Below are positions 44,849-56,511 of a DNA stretch of 64,000 nt, in pieces. Location: NCBI GenBank assembly GCA_019633425.1, contig WSUB01000012.1, positions 1 to 64,000 on the forward strand, written 5' to 3'. How positions within the stretch are numbered: position 1 is the first letter of the stretch; each line of letters starts with the position of its first letter. Origin of the DNA: Tulasnella sp. 424 (Eukaryota > Basidiomycota > Agaricomycetes > Cantharellales > Tulasnellaceae). A model generated the notes under the pieces. The model was given only the letters and a program-made list of their open reading frames with translations. It searched no databases and was not told the DNA's origin. A program made the translations under genes and the position numbers.

Positions 44849-44856
44849 GGTGAACG

Positions 44857-45486
44857 TTGAAGGATTCGTCCAGGATATCGACACCACGCAGATCAATGCG
44901 CGCTCAGCAAATTGTGTTCCAGACGGTGGCCAACCAGGAAAACGCATTTCACTTCGTGACACCAAGGCCTTCCGCAGATCTATCACCCGGCTTCGGGTCT
45001 TCTTCATTCTTCGGACCCTCTCTATACCCCTCTTCTTCGGCACTGCGCCGGCACTTGCCTATATCCACTGTCCTCCTTCCGGTCGCGGCATGGTGCACCT
45101 ATCGTTTCAGAGAGCGGGCCAAGGTCAAAGACTTCATGTCGGACTGCTTGGAAAGCAACCGGACGTTCGAAATGAAACCTGCCATCGCAGCGACTGTTGC
45201 CGGTGTCGCAGCTATCATGTCGTCCCCCTCAGTTATGGTTGCCCGTGCACCGACCTGGGTTTCAACCATGAGCTGGAACGCAGCTCGTACCGCCAGGAAT
45301 GCCTTGTCCCCGACGACACGCGAGATCGAAAAATCGCTTGTAGAACTACCCAATAACCTAAACGACGTCAACTCGGAGCCAACCCAGACTTCAAATTCGT
45401 CTTCTGTTCCAGACGGTCCATGCAAGGCCTGTTGTGGGCCCATCCGAGTGGTCGAGAAGTCTCAGGGCCTTGACCCCCGACACTGA
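44857..45486 (+). CDS. Unknown protein, 209-codon frame
   Basis: An open frame of 209 codons with a hydrophobic Ala/Val segment (AIAATVAGVAAIMSS), a Ser/Pro-rich first third and a Cys-rich tail (GPCKACCGP). An overlapping plus frame (44850-45356) and a minus frame (45099-45443) are also open, so the reading frame is uncertain. It starts directly after the eIF3e fragment. No family recognised. Confidence 0.3.
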   Translation: MKDSSRISTPRRSMRAQQIVFQTVANQENAFHFVTPRPSADLSPGFGSSSFFGPSLYPSSSALRRHLPISTVLLPVAAWCTYRFRERAKVKDFMSDCLESNRTFEMKPAIAATVAGVAAIMSSPSVMVARAPTWVSTMSWNAARTARNALSPTTREIEKSLVELPNNLNDVNSEPTQTSNSSSVPDGPCKACCGPIRVVEKSQGLDPRH

Positions 45487-46647
45487 ATTTTCGCGAAGTT
45501 TCTGACGAAGCTGTGAAGAGAGAACTAGTCAAACGGAGAGAGGCGAATGCAGAGTACGATTAAGCATTGTCCGAATATCTATTTACATACGTTTCTCTCC
45601 CACAACTTGTATTTCCCCCAGCCTATGTACATATCTTTGAGTGAGCCTGATGTGATTTTATGCATTTGATGTGGATCACAAGTAACCGGGTTGTGGCTAT
45701 AGGGGATTAAGCGTCATGGACTGGAGGGAACACCGCATTTCGAGCGGGGACAGCCGTTTCTGCTTTGGTCAGACCGTGAAGTCACGACGAGATCAATCAC
45801 CCATTTCTGACCTTCTCGTCTATCGCAAGGTCCGGTGTTGCTCGACCGATTTACATGAACGGCACGAGGATGACGCCTCCCTGTCGGACCTATCGAAACC
45901 TCCTGTTGACTGGGTATTCTGACGATGGTGTTCCTTTCCTTCAGCATATGGGGGATTCGAAGCTTGTTGCTGCGTTCTTCGTTGAATCTCATTTATCGAT
46001 GTATCCTTGGCTATCATACTATCATAATGTCGCACGACCTCAGTATATCACTCTACCCCATGTCGATTATGATTATAGACCACTGGTGGCACTTTTCGAC
46101 TGCGGGGACGCTGAGCTCAAGTTTTCTGGAAATGGAAGGTGTGAGAAAGTCTGGGGGCCCTTTGGCAGTTGCTTTCCAGTCCGACCGCCTCGACATCCCT
46201 CGAGTCTGAATCTCCTGCCTCCAAGTCGTCAGTCCCCAGCAAGCGACTCATAGTCGCCCGTGATTTGTGTTCGAGCGACAATGACGTCTGCATTTGGTCC
46301 CGTCGCTTACTTGATCAGTCGTTTATATACTTGGTCACTCCTCCACGTCTACAGCATCCTGTCTCTCCCCACCTCCCACCTCACCTTCCCCCTTCCTGAG
46401 AGAGCTAAGCTCCTCCAAAGCTCTATGCTATTCGCTATCAAGTGTACCGTTCACTTGCTTCTCGGTGGCTGTCCATATCCTCTAACCCAGTCACCACCCG
46501 CTGAACGCTCCAGCCCTTGTTGGCCGGCTTCCTTCTGCTACATCCTTCTCTAGAACCTCACTTTGTGTGTATCCTCTTAGCCGCCAGTCGGTAAAGCAAG
46601 CTGATATTTGCGCAATCCTTTTCTAGCTCGGTGACTGGACCGCAATC
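45487..46647. other. No clearly supported gene
   Basis: A plus frame at 45855-46253 (132 aa) and parts of 46169-46399 look moderately protein-like, for example SPASKSSVPSKRLIVARDL, and could be early exons of the unit that follows. No splice chain could be fixed. Confidence 0.3.
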
Positions 46648-48230
46648 ATGGTACCACAGCCGTGTCAAGTAAAACCCCAAGTAAGTGACCATTCCCTCCG
46701 CGTAGTATTTCCAGGGCTCTCTATTCTGACATACTCTTATGCTTGCCAGCGCTCCTCGATCTCTGCTCGCACTCCCGCACAACTGTCTCAGGCCGCACCC
46801 CTAGAACGCGACCACAACACCCCCAAGGCCTCTGACGACGTCATCCCTTCGCCCGGCAGCGAGCACGACGGGCAAAGACTCACCCTTCTCCCAACACGCC
46901 AGTGAAATTACCACACGATGGTAATGGACTGGTCAGCGTGAGTAATTTCGAAAAGAAATGTTAGCCGGAGGCTCACTTTTCTTGTTTCTAGGTGGGACCT
47001 CACCCACTCATGCTGGGCACTTTCAAGGTTGCCACCCCGAGCCCACCACTTCTTCCAAAGTAAGCGCTCGCTCTCACCTCGCTCCTTCAGGTGGCATGAA
47101 TTATATCTCACACATTTCTTGCATTTTAGTCGCGCCCTTCTTCATCCTCAACCCAAGTCCTTCGCACCTCCACACACCCTTCCGCTCGTTAGTCGCCATA
47201 GCCGCCTCCCCTCTCGCCTCATTCTCCACCCTCGCCCTCTCCGGTCTCGGGTGGGGTTGAGAGCTTGAAGGCTCAACTGGCTGCGGGCGAGGCTCTAGTG
47301 AAGCTTCTGATGAAGGAGAAAGTCGAAGCAATCTCTGCGTCTCGGAGATTGTTTGTCGACATCCAGAACCTTCAAGAGCAACAGATTGAGTGGTCGAAGG
47401 AGAAGGAGGACCTAATGGCCAAGCTGGCTTCCCGTCAAGAGGACAAGGCTACCCCGGTGGTTTCGCCGCCGTCCGACGGCAACTTGACGACCCCACCCCA
47501 TAATTATAGTCAGTCCGCTAAACGATTCAGATGGCCACCCTGAGCCAGAGGTCAACAAGACACACCGCAAGAGTTCCAAATGGAGTCCAAGAACGGGCAC
47601 AGACGGAGAGACCACCATCGAGTTCGGAGTACTTACCCCTCGCCTTATGTCGGCTTTCACCCCCGACTCGGAGAGCCCGGAGCTGGTCCCGTCAGCGCGG
47701 ATAAGCGACCAATAGCCCTCCGATCGTCCAACATGCAACGCGCCCTTCCCCAATCTCCCCATGGGCATCCACCCCATCTCGTCGAGCATTACTCGACGCA
47801 CTCGGGCTCCCGTGTCTTCCAGGCAGCCCACTCGATTTGGTCGCCCCTCACCCGACTCATTCGGTCTCGCGCCCACCTCCTCCCCAACCAGATCTGAATG
47901 ACCTGGTGTTTCAAACTGTTGGGAAGGATATTCGTCTCAGATCTCCTGAGCTTCGGGTGCTCCACGGCCGCTCCAAGGTGCCTCGTGCGCCCGGAGATGG
48001 CCCTGCAGGCAGAAGGTTTGTAGCTTGCCTACCAGCGCACGATGCTTAAAATATACTGATGATGAAATTTCTTATCCAGCCTTTCAACAAACCCCGCAAC
48101 AAGGCTTGAACACCCAGACTCGAGGAGTCACGCCTCGACTCGGCGACCTCATCCGAGTCGGCAAACTGGTCGGCCAGTCACCAAGCGGAAACCCAGCTAG
48201 ACCACTTGCGCAGGCTCGCAAGTGAAACCG
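46648..48230 (+). other. Coding-like multi-exon region with a coiled-coil segment
   Basis: Several protein-like plus-strand pieces lie in order: MVPQPCQVKPQ (46648-46680, GTAAG donor), an exon from 46750 (RSSISARTPAQLSQ), a heptad-rich piece at 47259-47470 (VKLLMKEKVEAISASRRLF and QNLQEQQIEWSKEKEDLM, a probable coiled coil), a Ser/Pro-rich piece at 47512-47710 (HRKSSKWSPRTGTDGET) and a final piece ending at 48225 (LGDLIRVGKLVGQS). They do not all join in one frame, so it is either a many-exon gene whose splicing I could not settle, or a decayed gene. Function unknown. Confidence 0.35.
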
Positions 48231-49017
48231 CAACGGTCGAATCTCGGGGTAGGAGGCCAAGCGCCCTTATGACGCTTGTGTCCTCCTCGTAAGTCCCTTT
48301 GCATCGTGTCATGGCCAGGACTGAGATGAATTACTTGCTTAGCTCTCCGCGAGATGAAGTAGGCGACCCGAAGCCCCAAAAGAAATCGCGGCTCAGGGAG
48401 CTGCTGAATAGAGGGAGATCTTTGATCTGTAAGTCACTGCTCTACCTTCGACAACTAAATTGTTGATCGCGTTCCTTTCATTCACTGAACGTATTGTATA
48501 ACTTGCTCTCGCTCTCTCTTGCTCGCCTTAGTTCTTTTACTGTTCTTCTGGGTTTTGCTTGCTTTATTGCTGTTGTACTATCGGCCCTCTTGCGTTTCTT
48601 TCTCCCGTGTTGTACTGTTTTTCTTTGCTGGATATTTATTCGCGGAACGATCCTGGTTCATAACATCGCAGCGCACTACACTGGACTGCTAACTTCGCTC
48701 TATCGTGTTCTAGATGTCCATTGGAAAGGGCACCACTCGGCACACAGGATCATTAAGCAACACCGCGGTATCGATTGTCGTGAGCTTACAATAAGGAGAC
48801 CGCTTTGAAAATGGCTCGGTTGAATGCTGCTCACCATTCCTCTCCATCTTTCTCCCCGCTACGATAACCGCTAGCGAAGGTTGGTGATGGGTGGTTGCAG
48901 CTTCAGGTTCGCCTGTGCTTCAATCCAAGAAGACGCAAGAGGCCTTTTCTGAGGGCCGTCGTGGACTCGACCATCAAAGTTCATCCTCCACCCTTCCCTC
49001 AACACTCGCCTCGCTAC
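48231..49017. other. T-rich non-coding stretch and unassigned sequence
   Basis: 48430-48680 is strongly T-rich on the plus strand and looks like a 3' untranslated region of the preceding plus-strand unit. The frame 48494-48808 is hydrophobic only because of this composition. 48810-49017 leads to the breakpoint of the duplicated F-box block. Confidence 0.4.
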
Positions 49018-50330
49018 CTATCTCCACACTCGGATACCACGTCGGTTCACTACCTGTACGCCTTGCTCGTCCCACCGCTTGCAAGCCAATTCCGCATCCC
49101 CGTCCATGCCCAAGTTTGCAATTGGCCACGGTCGCTCGAGATCCTCAATGGGGCGTCCAACGATGACCACCTTTTCAAGTTGGGCAAAATGGTCTTTCGA
49201 GATCCATGCAATTGTGCCGATGGAGTGGCAGATACCCAGCGCGGTGACGTCGTGTTGTACGAGTAATCGGACCACTACTGTCGGAATGGATGGTAATGGG
49301 ACAGAAGGGCGGCGCGTCGTCCCAATGACGTTATAAATGGTGAGCTGTTGTAGAGAGGCCTCAGCAAGGATGTCCATGTCGAATATTAAACTCGTGTTGG
49401 CATCCAACGAAAGGGATTTGAGCGATCCACCGAATTCAAGAAAGAGACTGAATAAATCCTGGCATGGAACGTTTGGAGCCGCGAGGTGGAGGGAGATTAG
49501 TGACGGTAGGGCCCATTTGGTGACGCCCCGCACCAAGTCTTGAGCAACCCCGGTCGTGGTGGACACACGAAGATGTTTAAGAAAAGGGAGACAAAGCGGA
49601 GGAGGGCCGTTGCCTGAGGCTGCTGCTGCTTCCTGCGCATCCGAAGCAATCTCTAGCGCTTCCAGCGACGACAAGGGTGCGAGAGCAGAGGTCCACTTGA
49701 GAATCGAAATTCTGAACGGATATCTTCCCCTCCAGTGAAGCCGTCTGAGCTTCGTACAGGACGAGGTAAGGGTGCTTAAGATGGCCTCTCCTACCCAGTG
49801 CTCTGGTACTATAGAGCCGAGAGTGATCAGAAAGGCGCAAAGCCCAGAGGATGGTGGAACCTTGACTCACCACGGGCGGTAATCCTTTCCAACGAGAAAA
49901 CCCCCAGATTTGGACATAATTTCAGCAACTCGACCATCTGGCCCACGTCTTCCTCGTTCCACACACCCGGATCACCGACGGAAGGTGAGAGGGAGAGTGT
50001 TATCCCTTTCACGCTGCTCCCGGCGTCTGGCGTCCCACACAGCCAACCTAATGTCCCCTGCAATCGCAACGCTCGCTCGATCCGGACGTGCCAAAACTCG
50101 AACCCAATGATAAGAGACCTCCAGCTACTACAAACCATCCCTAAAACCCTAATAGTCTCCTTCGACGTACGTGGTGGGGCAGGCCAGGGGATGTCGGAGT
50201 CGCCGCGTCCGTGAAGAGAAAGGTCGTAGTGTTTCCATGAGGGTGTGTGGTCGAACAGTCCACGATCGTATATGGCCCACTCGAAGATTTCAAGTAAGAT
50301 TTCTGGAGGAAGCGATAGAATACTCGTCAT
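49018..50330 (-). CDS. F-box protein 3 (paralogue of F-box 2)
   Basis: Two exons (50330-49871 and 49808-49018) give 416 aa with the same F-box (SLPPEILLEIFEWAIYD) and LRR-like segments as F-box 2. The frame ends early in VWR-stop, exactly where the duplicated block ends (about 49021), so the last 11 or so residues of the ancestral protein are missing. Probably still functional as a Skp1-binding adaptor. It is divergent with the eIF3e gene and shares a short intergenic region with it. Confidence 0.75.
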
Positions 50331-50516
50331 CAAGGCGAAAGCTCCTGCTCTATGGTGTATTTCGAGTCTCCTGGTGGTAGAAGGTTGGCAAAAGTCGAAC
50401 CGCGAACATCGAGTCCATGAAATTTGTTTACTTCTTGACTGACCAGGTCCGCTCACCCTTAGACACCCCCCACTCCCTCAAAGCTGCTCGCCAGCGCCGC
50501 CTTCAACGACATCCCA
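50331..50516. promoter_or_regulatory. Bidirectional promoter region between F-box 3 and eIF3e (186 bp)
   Basis: Only 186 bp separate the two divergent start codons. The same sequence is found between F-box 2 and the eIF3e fragment (44617-44794), with one short insertion in this copy (ACTTCTTGACTG). The eIF3e leader is CT-rich. Confidence 0.55.
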
Positions 50517-52158
50517 ATGGCCGCCCAGTACGACCTAACGACCAAAATCATCCCGTATCTAGACCGCCATCTGGTCTTCCCTCTACTCTCGTTCCTCTCC
50601 GAACATGAAATCTTCCCTGCAGAGGAGCTAATTAAGGCCCAGTATGAGCTCGCCACAAACACCCACATGGTGGACTACATCGCTAGTCTATACCAGCAGA
50701 TACATCCAGGAGAGGAGTTTTCAGCAGGTACGGCGTGATGGCTCTCGAATTTTGCCATCGACTCGAGCGATGCCAACCTTCATAGAGTTCCTCAAGAAGC
50801 GAGAAGACGCTGTGGCGACAAATGCTCGACTCTCAGAGGAGACGGACCCCGTCATGTCTGTCATCCAAAACCCTGAGGTAGCTCAGAACCTCCGACAGGA
50901 CAAGCTCCAAAATTTCAACTACCTGAAGGAGACGTTCGGTGTGCGTCCTTGTGACTTCATCGCTTTTCGCCCGGCTCACACCTGGCATCCCACTTTTATA
51001 GGTTACTTCGGAACAAATTATCTCCCTTTACAACATGGGCCAGTTCCAATTCTCTATTGGCGCGTACTCCGCCGCTGCCGACTACCTCTACCACTTCCGG
51101 ATTCTCTACACCCCAAACGATTTACTGATGTCTGCTCAGTGGGGTAAACTCGCGTCGGAAATCCTCTCTGGAGACTGGGACAAGGCTCTAGACGAGCTCA
51201 ACAAGCTCAAGGAAGTTATTGAAAGCGGACTGCCTCTTGTTGCACTCAGCGCACCAGCAACTGCGAATGCTCCAGGATCTGCGGCACTGACTCAGCTGCA
51301 AGCCCGGACATGGCTAATGCACTGGTCGTTATTCGTCTACTTCAACGCCGAAGAAGGTCGCGCAGCTCTGCTCGAAACATTCCTCAACTCGACATACCTC
51401 AACACAATGCAAACATCCTGTCCCTGGCTCCTCCGCTACCTCGCCGCCGCGTCCATCATCTCCCGAAAGGGCACCGCTTCCGCCTCAAGGACCGTCCGAA
51501 CATCATTACCAACCATCGTTAAACTCATTCAGGCCGAGCAGTACCAGTATTCCGATCCGATAACGACGTTCTTAACGGATGTCTACGTTGACTTCGACTT
51601 TGAGCAAGCACAAAAGAGTCTGAAAGAGGCCGAGACAGTATTGGACTCTGACTTCTTCCTCTGGGAGTTCAAGGGCGAGTTCCTCGAGAACGCTCGGTAC
51701 GTTGTTAGCGAGGCATACTGCAGGATACACCAGCGGATCGACATTGCGTAGGTGGAGTAGGGATCTTCCAGCAGTTACTCCTGCTCACCTCTTTTCTCCC
51801 TCCTAGTGACTTGTCAGCACGGCTCAACCTCTCACCGAGCGATGGCGAGAAGTGGATCGTCAACCTCATCCGCGACAGCGACTCTCGAAGCTCGTTGGCG
51901 GGCGACGCCAAGATCGACCTCGAGCAAAACGTCATCTCGACCTCAAAACCCTCAGCGCCTGTGTACCAATCCATCATCGAAAAGACGAAAGGCCTGGCGT
52001 TCCGAACTCAAGTGTTGGGTGCGGCTATGGCCAAGCGGGCTTCAGGAGAGGCTCCTGCCGAGGGGGAGGTTGCTGAGAAGGAGAATGTCGGTGGTTCAGG
52101 CGGGAAGGGAAGGAGAGGAGGAGGCAAGGCACCACCCGCCGCAGCACCTGAATCTTGA
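50517..52158 (+). CDS. Eukaryotic translation initiation factor 3 subunit E (INT6 homologue)
   Basis: Four exons (50517-50727, 50786-50940, 51002-51747, 51807-52158) give 487 aa. The N terminus ([31 protein letters not shown]) and [27 protein letters not shown] and [17 protein letters not shown] are characteristic of eIF3e. A PCI domain ends with [20 protein letters not shown]. The protein is a cytosolic core subunit of eIF3, which recruits the 43S complex to mRNA. The length is normal; the C-terminal tail is Gly/Ala/Lys-rich ([13 protein letters not shown]), as in other basidiomycetes. Its first 17 codons are duplicated at 44795. Confidence 0.95.
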
Positions 52159-52317
52159 ACGGAACTGGCTCCTCCAGGCCTTTGCCATGTCCGGGTGATC
52201 TCAATAGTGTAATGTGCAAAAAGTATGGACCATGTAAAACCAGTATTAAAGCATTACAGTATTGTAAGAGTACAAGTACACGTTGAACCGCCACGAGCAT
52301 CGCAAGAATACAGACTA
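52159..52317. other. Short convergent intergenic region
   Basis: 159 bp between the stop codons of eIF3e (plus) and the DUF6699-like gene (minus). It must hold both 3' ends. No clear polyadenylation motif. Confidence 0.4.
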
Positions 52318-53553
52318 TTATTCGTACCTAAAGGAATGGACGGGCTTGGCCAATTCCACAACAAAGCAGACTGGATTGGCCCATCCCATCCTCTTTTTAA
52401 CGTATTGCGGGTCCCGTTTGAGACCAGAGAAGGCTACCTGACCATGCCAAGTATCCAGGTACACAAATTTCTGGGGGTCCAAAACCGACCAGGCCATAGC
52501 AGGGCCTCTCATAGTTGGTGCCAGAGATCGTGCTTCTTGTTTTTCGAGGTATGGCAATGCTTTCCAGCGGTCTTCTGAGACTTCGGCTTGGGCGAGACCA
52601 AATACCGCGTTAATTACATCCCCTAGATGCAAGGATTTCAAAGTAAGTATGGGTGGCATGAGAAGTGCCTAAACGTCTACTGACCACAAGTAATTCCATC
52701 CTCGTTTTCCACTCGTAGCGGCGTGTCAAACAGCGGACAGAGGAGGATCATGAAATTGAGTCTTGGGAGCGTAGCGGATTCGTGATGTCCTAGAAGGAAG
52801 GCCATTGCATCAGCTTGTTGTCACAATTATGTTGTCAAAAGTTGCTCAATTACCCGTCCATAGCACCGGAACCTCGTCGTAACCGGGTTTCGGCCTTTTC
52901 CATATCCGGGCTCGAGATAACCTCAAATCCACAATTAACGGAAACGGTTCAGCAGCGGCCGATATCGTTGGGTGAATAGATATGGAAATGTCAGCTAGTG
53001 CTGTGGGCAGGTGTTTTCCATCGAGGACGTTGTCGTAGTCATCATCTGCCCAAGGGTTGGCGGGTTTGGCCTTTGGAGTGGCTTGGTAGGTCGGAATAAG
53101 CGGTAGTGGAGCAGGCATGTACTCGGCGTGATGCTGGACGGCAGGAGTTACCTGGTGAATGCATTAGCATCTGCTTTGAAAGCTTCAAGCGTTGTATGCA
53201 CTTACCGGCAGCGGAACAAAAGAAAGCGTGGTGGTGCCGGGCGCCGGCACAATATTTGCAGGTGGCATTTGAACGGGAGGTGCGTAAGGTGTATTATTTT
53301 GCACCACTATCGTTGTTGGATATGGGACACTGGCTCTGTATTGCATCGTCGCTTCGAATTGCGGTTCGGGAGAGCCGCTCGGAGTACCACAATGAAGTAC
53401 CCAGTCAGCGGCCTTCTTTGCTCGACGTATCAAAGCGTTTCGCTTGGGTCTTGGTGTTCCAAGGAGCATGCTCTGTTCGAGATGATGCTCAAAGCCGTCT
53501 CGGTCTGTCGCCCAGTGTGAGCTCCTTCGTTGTTGCCATTCGTAATCAGCCAT
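52318..53553 (-). CDS. DUF6699-like protein
   Basis: Four exons (53553-53206, 53151-52854, 52789-52685, 52622-52318) give 351 aa. The first third is Pro-rich and low-complexity (NNTPYAPPVQMPPANIVPAP). The second half resembles the basidiomycete-enriched DUF6699 domain: a beta segment in SISIHPTI, then RARIWKRPKPG, LNFMILLCPLFDTPLRVE, GITCGDVINAVFGLAQ, FSGLKRDP and VCFVVEL. Function of the family is unknown; many copies exist in Agaricomycetes. Each splice junction keeps frame. It is convergent with eIF3e. Confidence 0.65.
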
Positions 53554-54018
53554 ATAAGGAAAAAGAACAAGTCTTTCGACGAGAGAGGACAGAGAGAGGG
53601 AAGGTGGGGGATGTTGGGATTGGACTAGGAAAGTCTGCTCCTTCGCCGACGGATCTCCTCATTTATCGTGGATCGTGTAAACATTCAAGTGCTGCCTCTT
53701 AGTGACCGGATAGTGGTGTAGTCGACGTGATGGAAACTAGCAGAGAAAGGCTTAGGTTGAGGTTTCCGTGTATTCAGAGTGAGGAGGCCGGCGATTTCGA
53801 CAGTTAGGGAACGGATTCAGGAACAAAGGGATTCTCGTGCTAAACACATTTCCCATTCTTTCCCAGCTTAAAGTGGGAGCGACCCTCGCGCCACACAAAA
53901 AAAGATGTAACAGGGACTTCAGGGGTGCGACGAATTCAGGCCTAAGGTGGAAGACATGTGGCGGTGGTTGGTGAGCAGGGTTCCCATTCAGACTTAGAAC
54001 AAGGAGTTCATACATACA
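53554..54018. other. Intergenic region between DUF6699-like and GSKIP-like genes
   Basis: Contains the promoter of the minus-strand gene at 53553 and the 3' end of the GSKIP-like gene. No further gene is seen. Confidence 0.4.
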
Positions 54019-54409
54019 TCATTGCTGTTGTTCAAACAATGCATTTAGCTTATCTTGGAGTTTTTGACTTTCCTTTGCAGCATACTCCGGACTGTTACTA
54101 CGGAGCAAGTTGTCGAGTGTTTCGTACCTTCGTCCGGACGTCGACGAAGAGGCTGTATACGGATACACGACCGTTGGGGCCTCGACTACCTAATGCCCCC
54201 GAAAGGACAATCAGTCCACATCACTGGAACAACATATCGTAACTCACTTCCCAGCCTTGAACCGTCACCTTGACATTGATTGAACTCCCATCGAGAAGCT
54301 TGATTATCGCTTGTTGAAACGGTTCTGAAATCACATCATATGACTGGATACCAAACGATTGTTCCTGTAAAGCTTGGCGTAGCTCTGCTGAGAGATCTGG
54401 GTCTGACAT
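54019..54409 (-). CDS. GSKIP-domain protein
   Basis: Two exons (54409-54248 and 54189-54019; intron GTGAGT to ATTAG) give 110 aa. The sequence fits the GSKIP (GSK3-beta interaction protein, formerly DUF727) fold: FGIQSYDVIS, INVKVTVQGWEVV, YETLDNLLRSNSPEYAAK and LQDKLNALFEQ. In animals GSKIP anchors GSK3-beta and PKA; fungal members are little studied. An in-frame Met at 54496 would add 29 residues, but the family starts near MSDPDL, so the later start is preferred. Confidence 0.65.
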
Positions 54410-54783
54410 GGTGTTACAGGGGTGTCGTGGCTCGTCTGAGACAGGGAGGGCAAACGTCAAAATGCGGCTCTCAGTCAGATCTACTGTAGCCGGCATTTAG
54501 CCGTTCCAAAGTCCGACTGGGGCCGAACGGTGACGCCACGCGACAATGGAAGGAGGGATGAGCCATATCAGAAGCACTCGGCAAGTACAGATAACGCGCG
54601 TTCCTACGCGTGGAAGTGGCCCGGGTATCGAATCGCTTCACTTCTGCGGGTTAACCCAAAAAAAAAAAAAACCGGTATCTCATAGCAACCTAAAAGGTGA
54701 AGGCAACGGTGATGTGGCTGCAATGCGAGGTCGTTGAAACCCGTAAGGATGTGGGAGGATTGCCTTTGGGCAAATGCATGATG
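54410..54783. other. Intergenic region with an A-run
   Basis: A run of 15 A's lies at about 54657-54671. This region contains the promoter of the GSKIP-like gene and the 3' end of the caspase-like gene. A tRNA was considered here and rejected. Confidence 0.4.
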
Positions 54784-56511
54784 CTACCAGGCAAGCCTCA
54801 AGAACAGGTGCAGGCAAAGTGGGGTGGACTGTAACGTTTCGGGCGGCAAATGGGTCGACATTACTGTAAGCCTTTATATTCGTAGCTCGAGGGTAAGGGA
54901 ACCTACATCGAAGGTAGTTGGTCAAATACCAAGTCAAAGTGCCATGCCGTCGTCCTAACCCAGGCTCTCCCACTTCCACAGTTCCCGCACGTTGACCCGC
55001 GTCCGCAGCAGAGACAATAACCTTATGCCGCGAAGAGGTTCGGGATCTGTTCATGGAATCGGAAGTGAATAAACTCACAAGCTGCTCTTGACGGCCTCGG
55101 TCTTGTTTGAACCATCGCAAGATGTCCACTAAAGATGCAATGTATGAGGAATATTTCGGGGGTTCAGGGTGTTGACTTACCGAGAAATGGCTCAGTTTCG
55201 CAGGCCTGGGCAAGCATAGGGTCAAAGCTCGTATTCGACTTGCATCACATGGTTTTCACTCACGTCAAGGACAATCTTCAAAGCATAAAGGTTAGGGTAC
55301 CAAATAAAGCGCTCGGGAATGGGGCTGAACGTACCGTCATGGTTGTTCCCGGTTTACAGAACCTTGGCAACCAGGAGTAAAACTCCTACGGTCTAAGGTC
55401 AGCGTGGGCAGGGGAGGGCTTCCTTTTGCCTTACGTTGCTGTATATCGGAATGCGGTCCCACGGAAGGAGAGCTGGGCGACAATTGCCGTGAGCGAGCGG
55501 AATTCAAATGCCAAATGGGACTTACACGGCCGGTGATTATCTCCACGTTCACAGTGTCCACCGTCTGGCGAGAAGGCAGCCAAATCAGATCTCGAGGCCC
55601 GAGGCGCAGAATTCTTACTCACAAAAGATCAATCCTGATCCTCCGCCTTGAGTCGCCTGAACGATGGTACGGGCCTGCCCAACCTGAATGAGACATATCA
55701 CCAAAATGACTTGGTCCATAAACTCACGATATACGCTTTTGTTGGTTGGAGTGTTGGAATAAAGTTCGTAATACCTTCGCAGTCCGTGTACAAGCAGTCG
55801 AAGTCCGCAAGCACGTAGAACCGCAGCGCCTGTTCAGTAGTCCGGTGGCGGTCTAGTTTGCAATGTGAGCGCAATTGCCACAGTAGCTGATTAGAAAACG
55901 GCTCACAGCCAAGAAAGTCCAGTAAAAGAGGAAGATCGTTCTTCGTCCCGTCAAGTTGCATGCTTTCGCCTCCCGGAAACATCATGCCATGGTAATGAAT
56001 GAATATCTGTAGGGCAAGCCAGTCAGGGGCGACGTTTGGTGTCACCGAGATCACTGCTAACTTACTAGAATGGCGAAGTCCGGTTCTTGTTCTGTAGAAA
56101 CCAGTAAGGCGCCGAAGATACGCAAACGACTAACCAAGCTCACCATCACATTTCGTGTCCCATAAGCAACAAGAGTCTAAAGTAACTTCGTCATCAAGTT
56201 CAGGATCCCTGTACTCGGGGAATACAAAGGAGGTAAAGAGGCAGCTTCGCTAAGCGGCCGAGGAAACGCGCATCAAAGCATGAGGCTTACTCAAACGCGT
56301 CAGGAAGGGCTGCTGCCGAATTCGTTGCATTTCGGCAGCTCGTCCCTGGTTGGCTCGACGAGCCGTCGCCACTCATAGCGCGACGGGTGGAATGAGTGGT
56401 GTACCGTCCGCGGGTGTTTATAGAGCGAGGTCGAGCTTGGGCCAATTTTGAGGCAGCCATTACGAACAAGCTCAAGTAGGCCAACATGTGGCCCAGGGCC
56501 TCACTAAACAT
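54784..56511 (-). CDS. Caspase-like (metacaspase family, peptidase C14) protein
   Basis: Thirteen small exons join in frame to about 354 aa: 56511-56291, 56208-56144, 56091-56066, 56006-55907, 55852-55728, 55683-55623, 55564-55526, 55472-55435, 55385-55335, 55275-55264, 55205-55181, 55128-54907, 54863-54784. Caspase-fold landmarks are FAILIFIHYHG (beta1), LDGTKNDLPLLLDFL, IPTLQPTKAYI, LIFYGGHCERG with H203, LLPWD, and MTIVLDAC with C248, giving the His/Cys dyad. A p10-like part follows (KVIVSAADAGQRAG and HGTLTWYLTNYL). Family members are Cys proteases involved in stress response and cell death; metacaspases prefer Arg or Lys. The N terminus has a hydrophobic stretch (LAYLSLFVMAASK) that may be a membrane anchor. 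Exon 10 is only 12 nt. The last exon and the start are the least sure parts. Confidence 0.7.

Noticed and set aside
44850..45356. Plus frame of 168 codons overlapping the 209-codon frame
   Set aside because: It reads through in a different frame with Cys/Arg-rich, unpatterned sequence; at most one of the two can be real and the 209-codon frame looks slightly better.
54570..54650. tRNA candidate (GGTATCGAATCGC resembling a T-arm)
   Set aside because: The acceptor stem pairs only partly, T-stem does not close, the B-box is off by one base and no anticodon arm forms.
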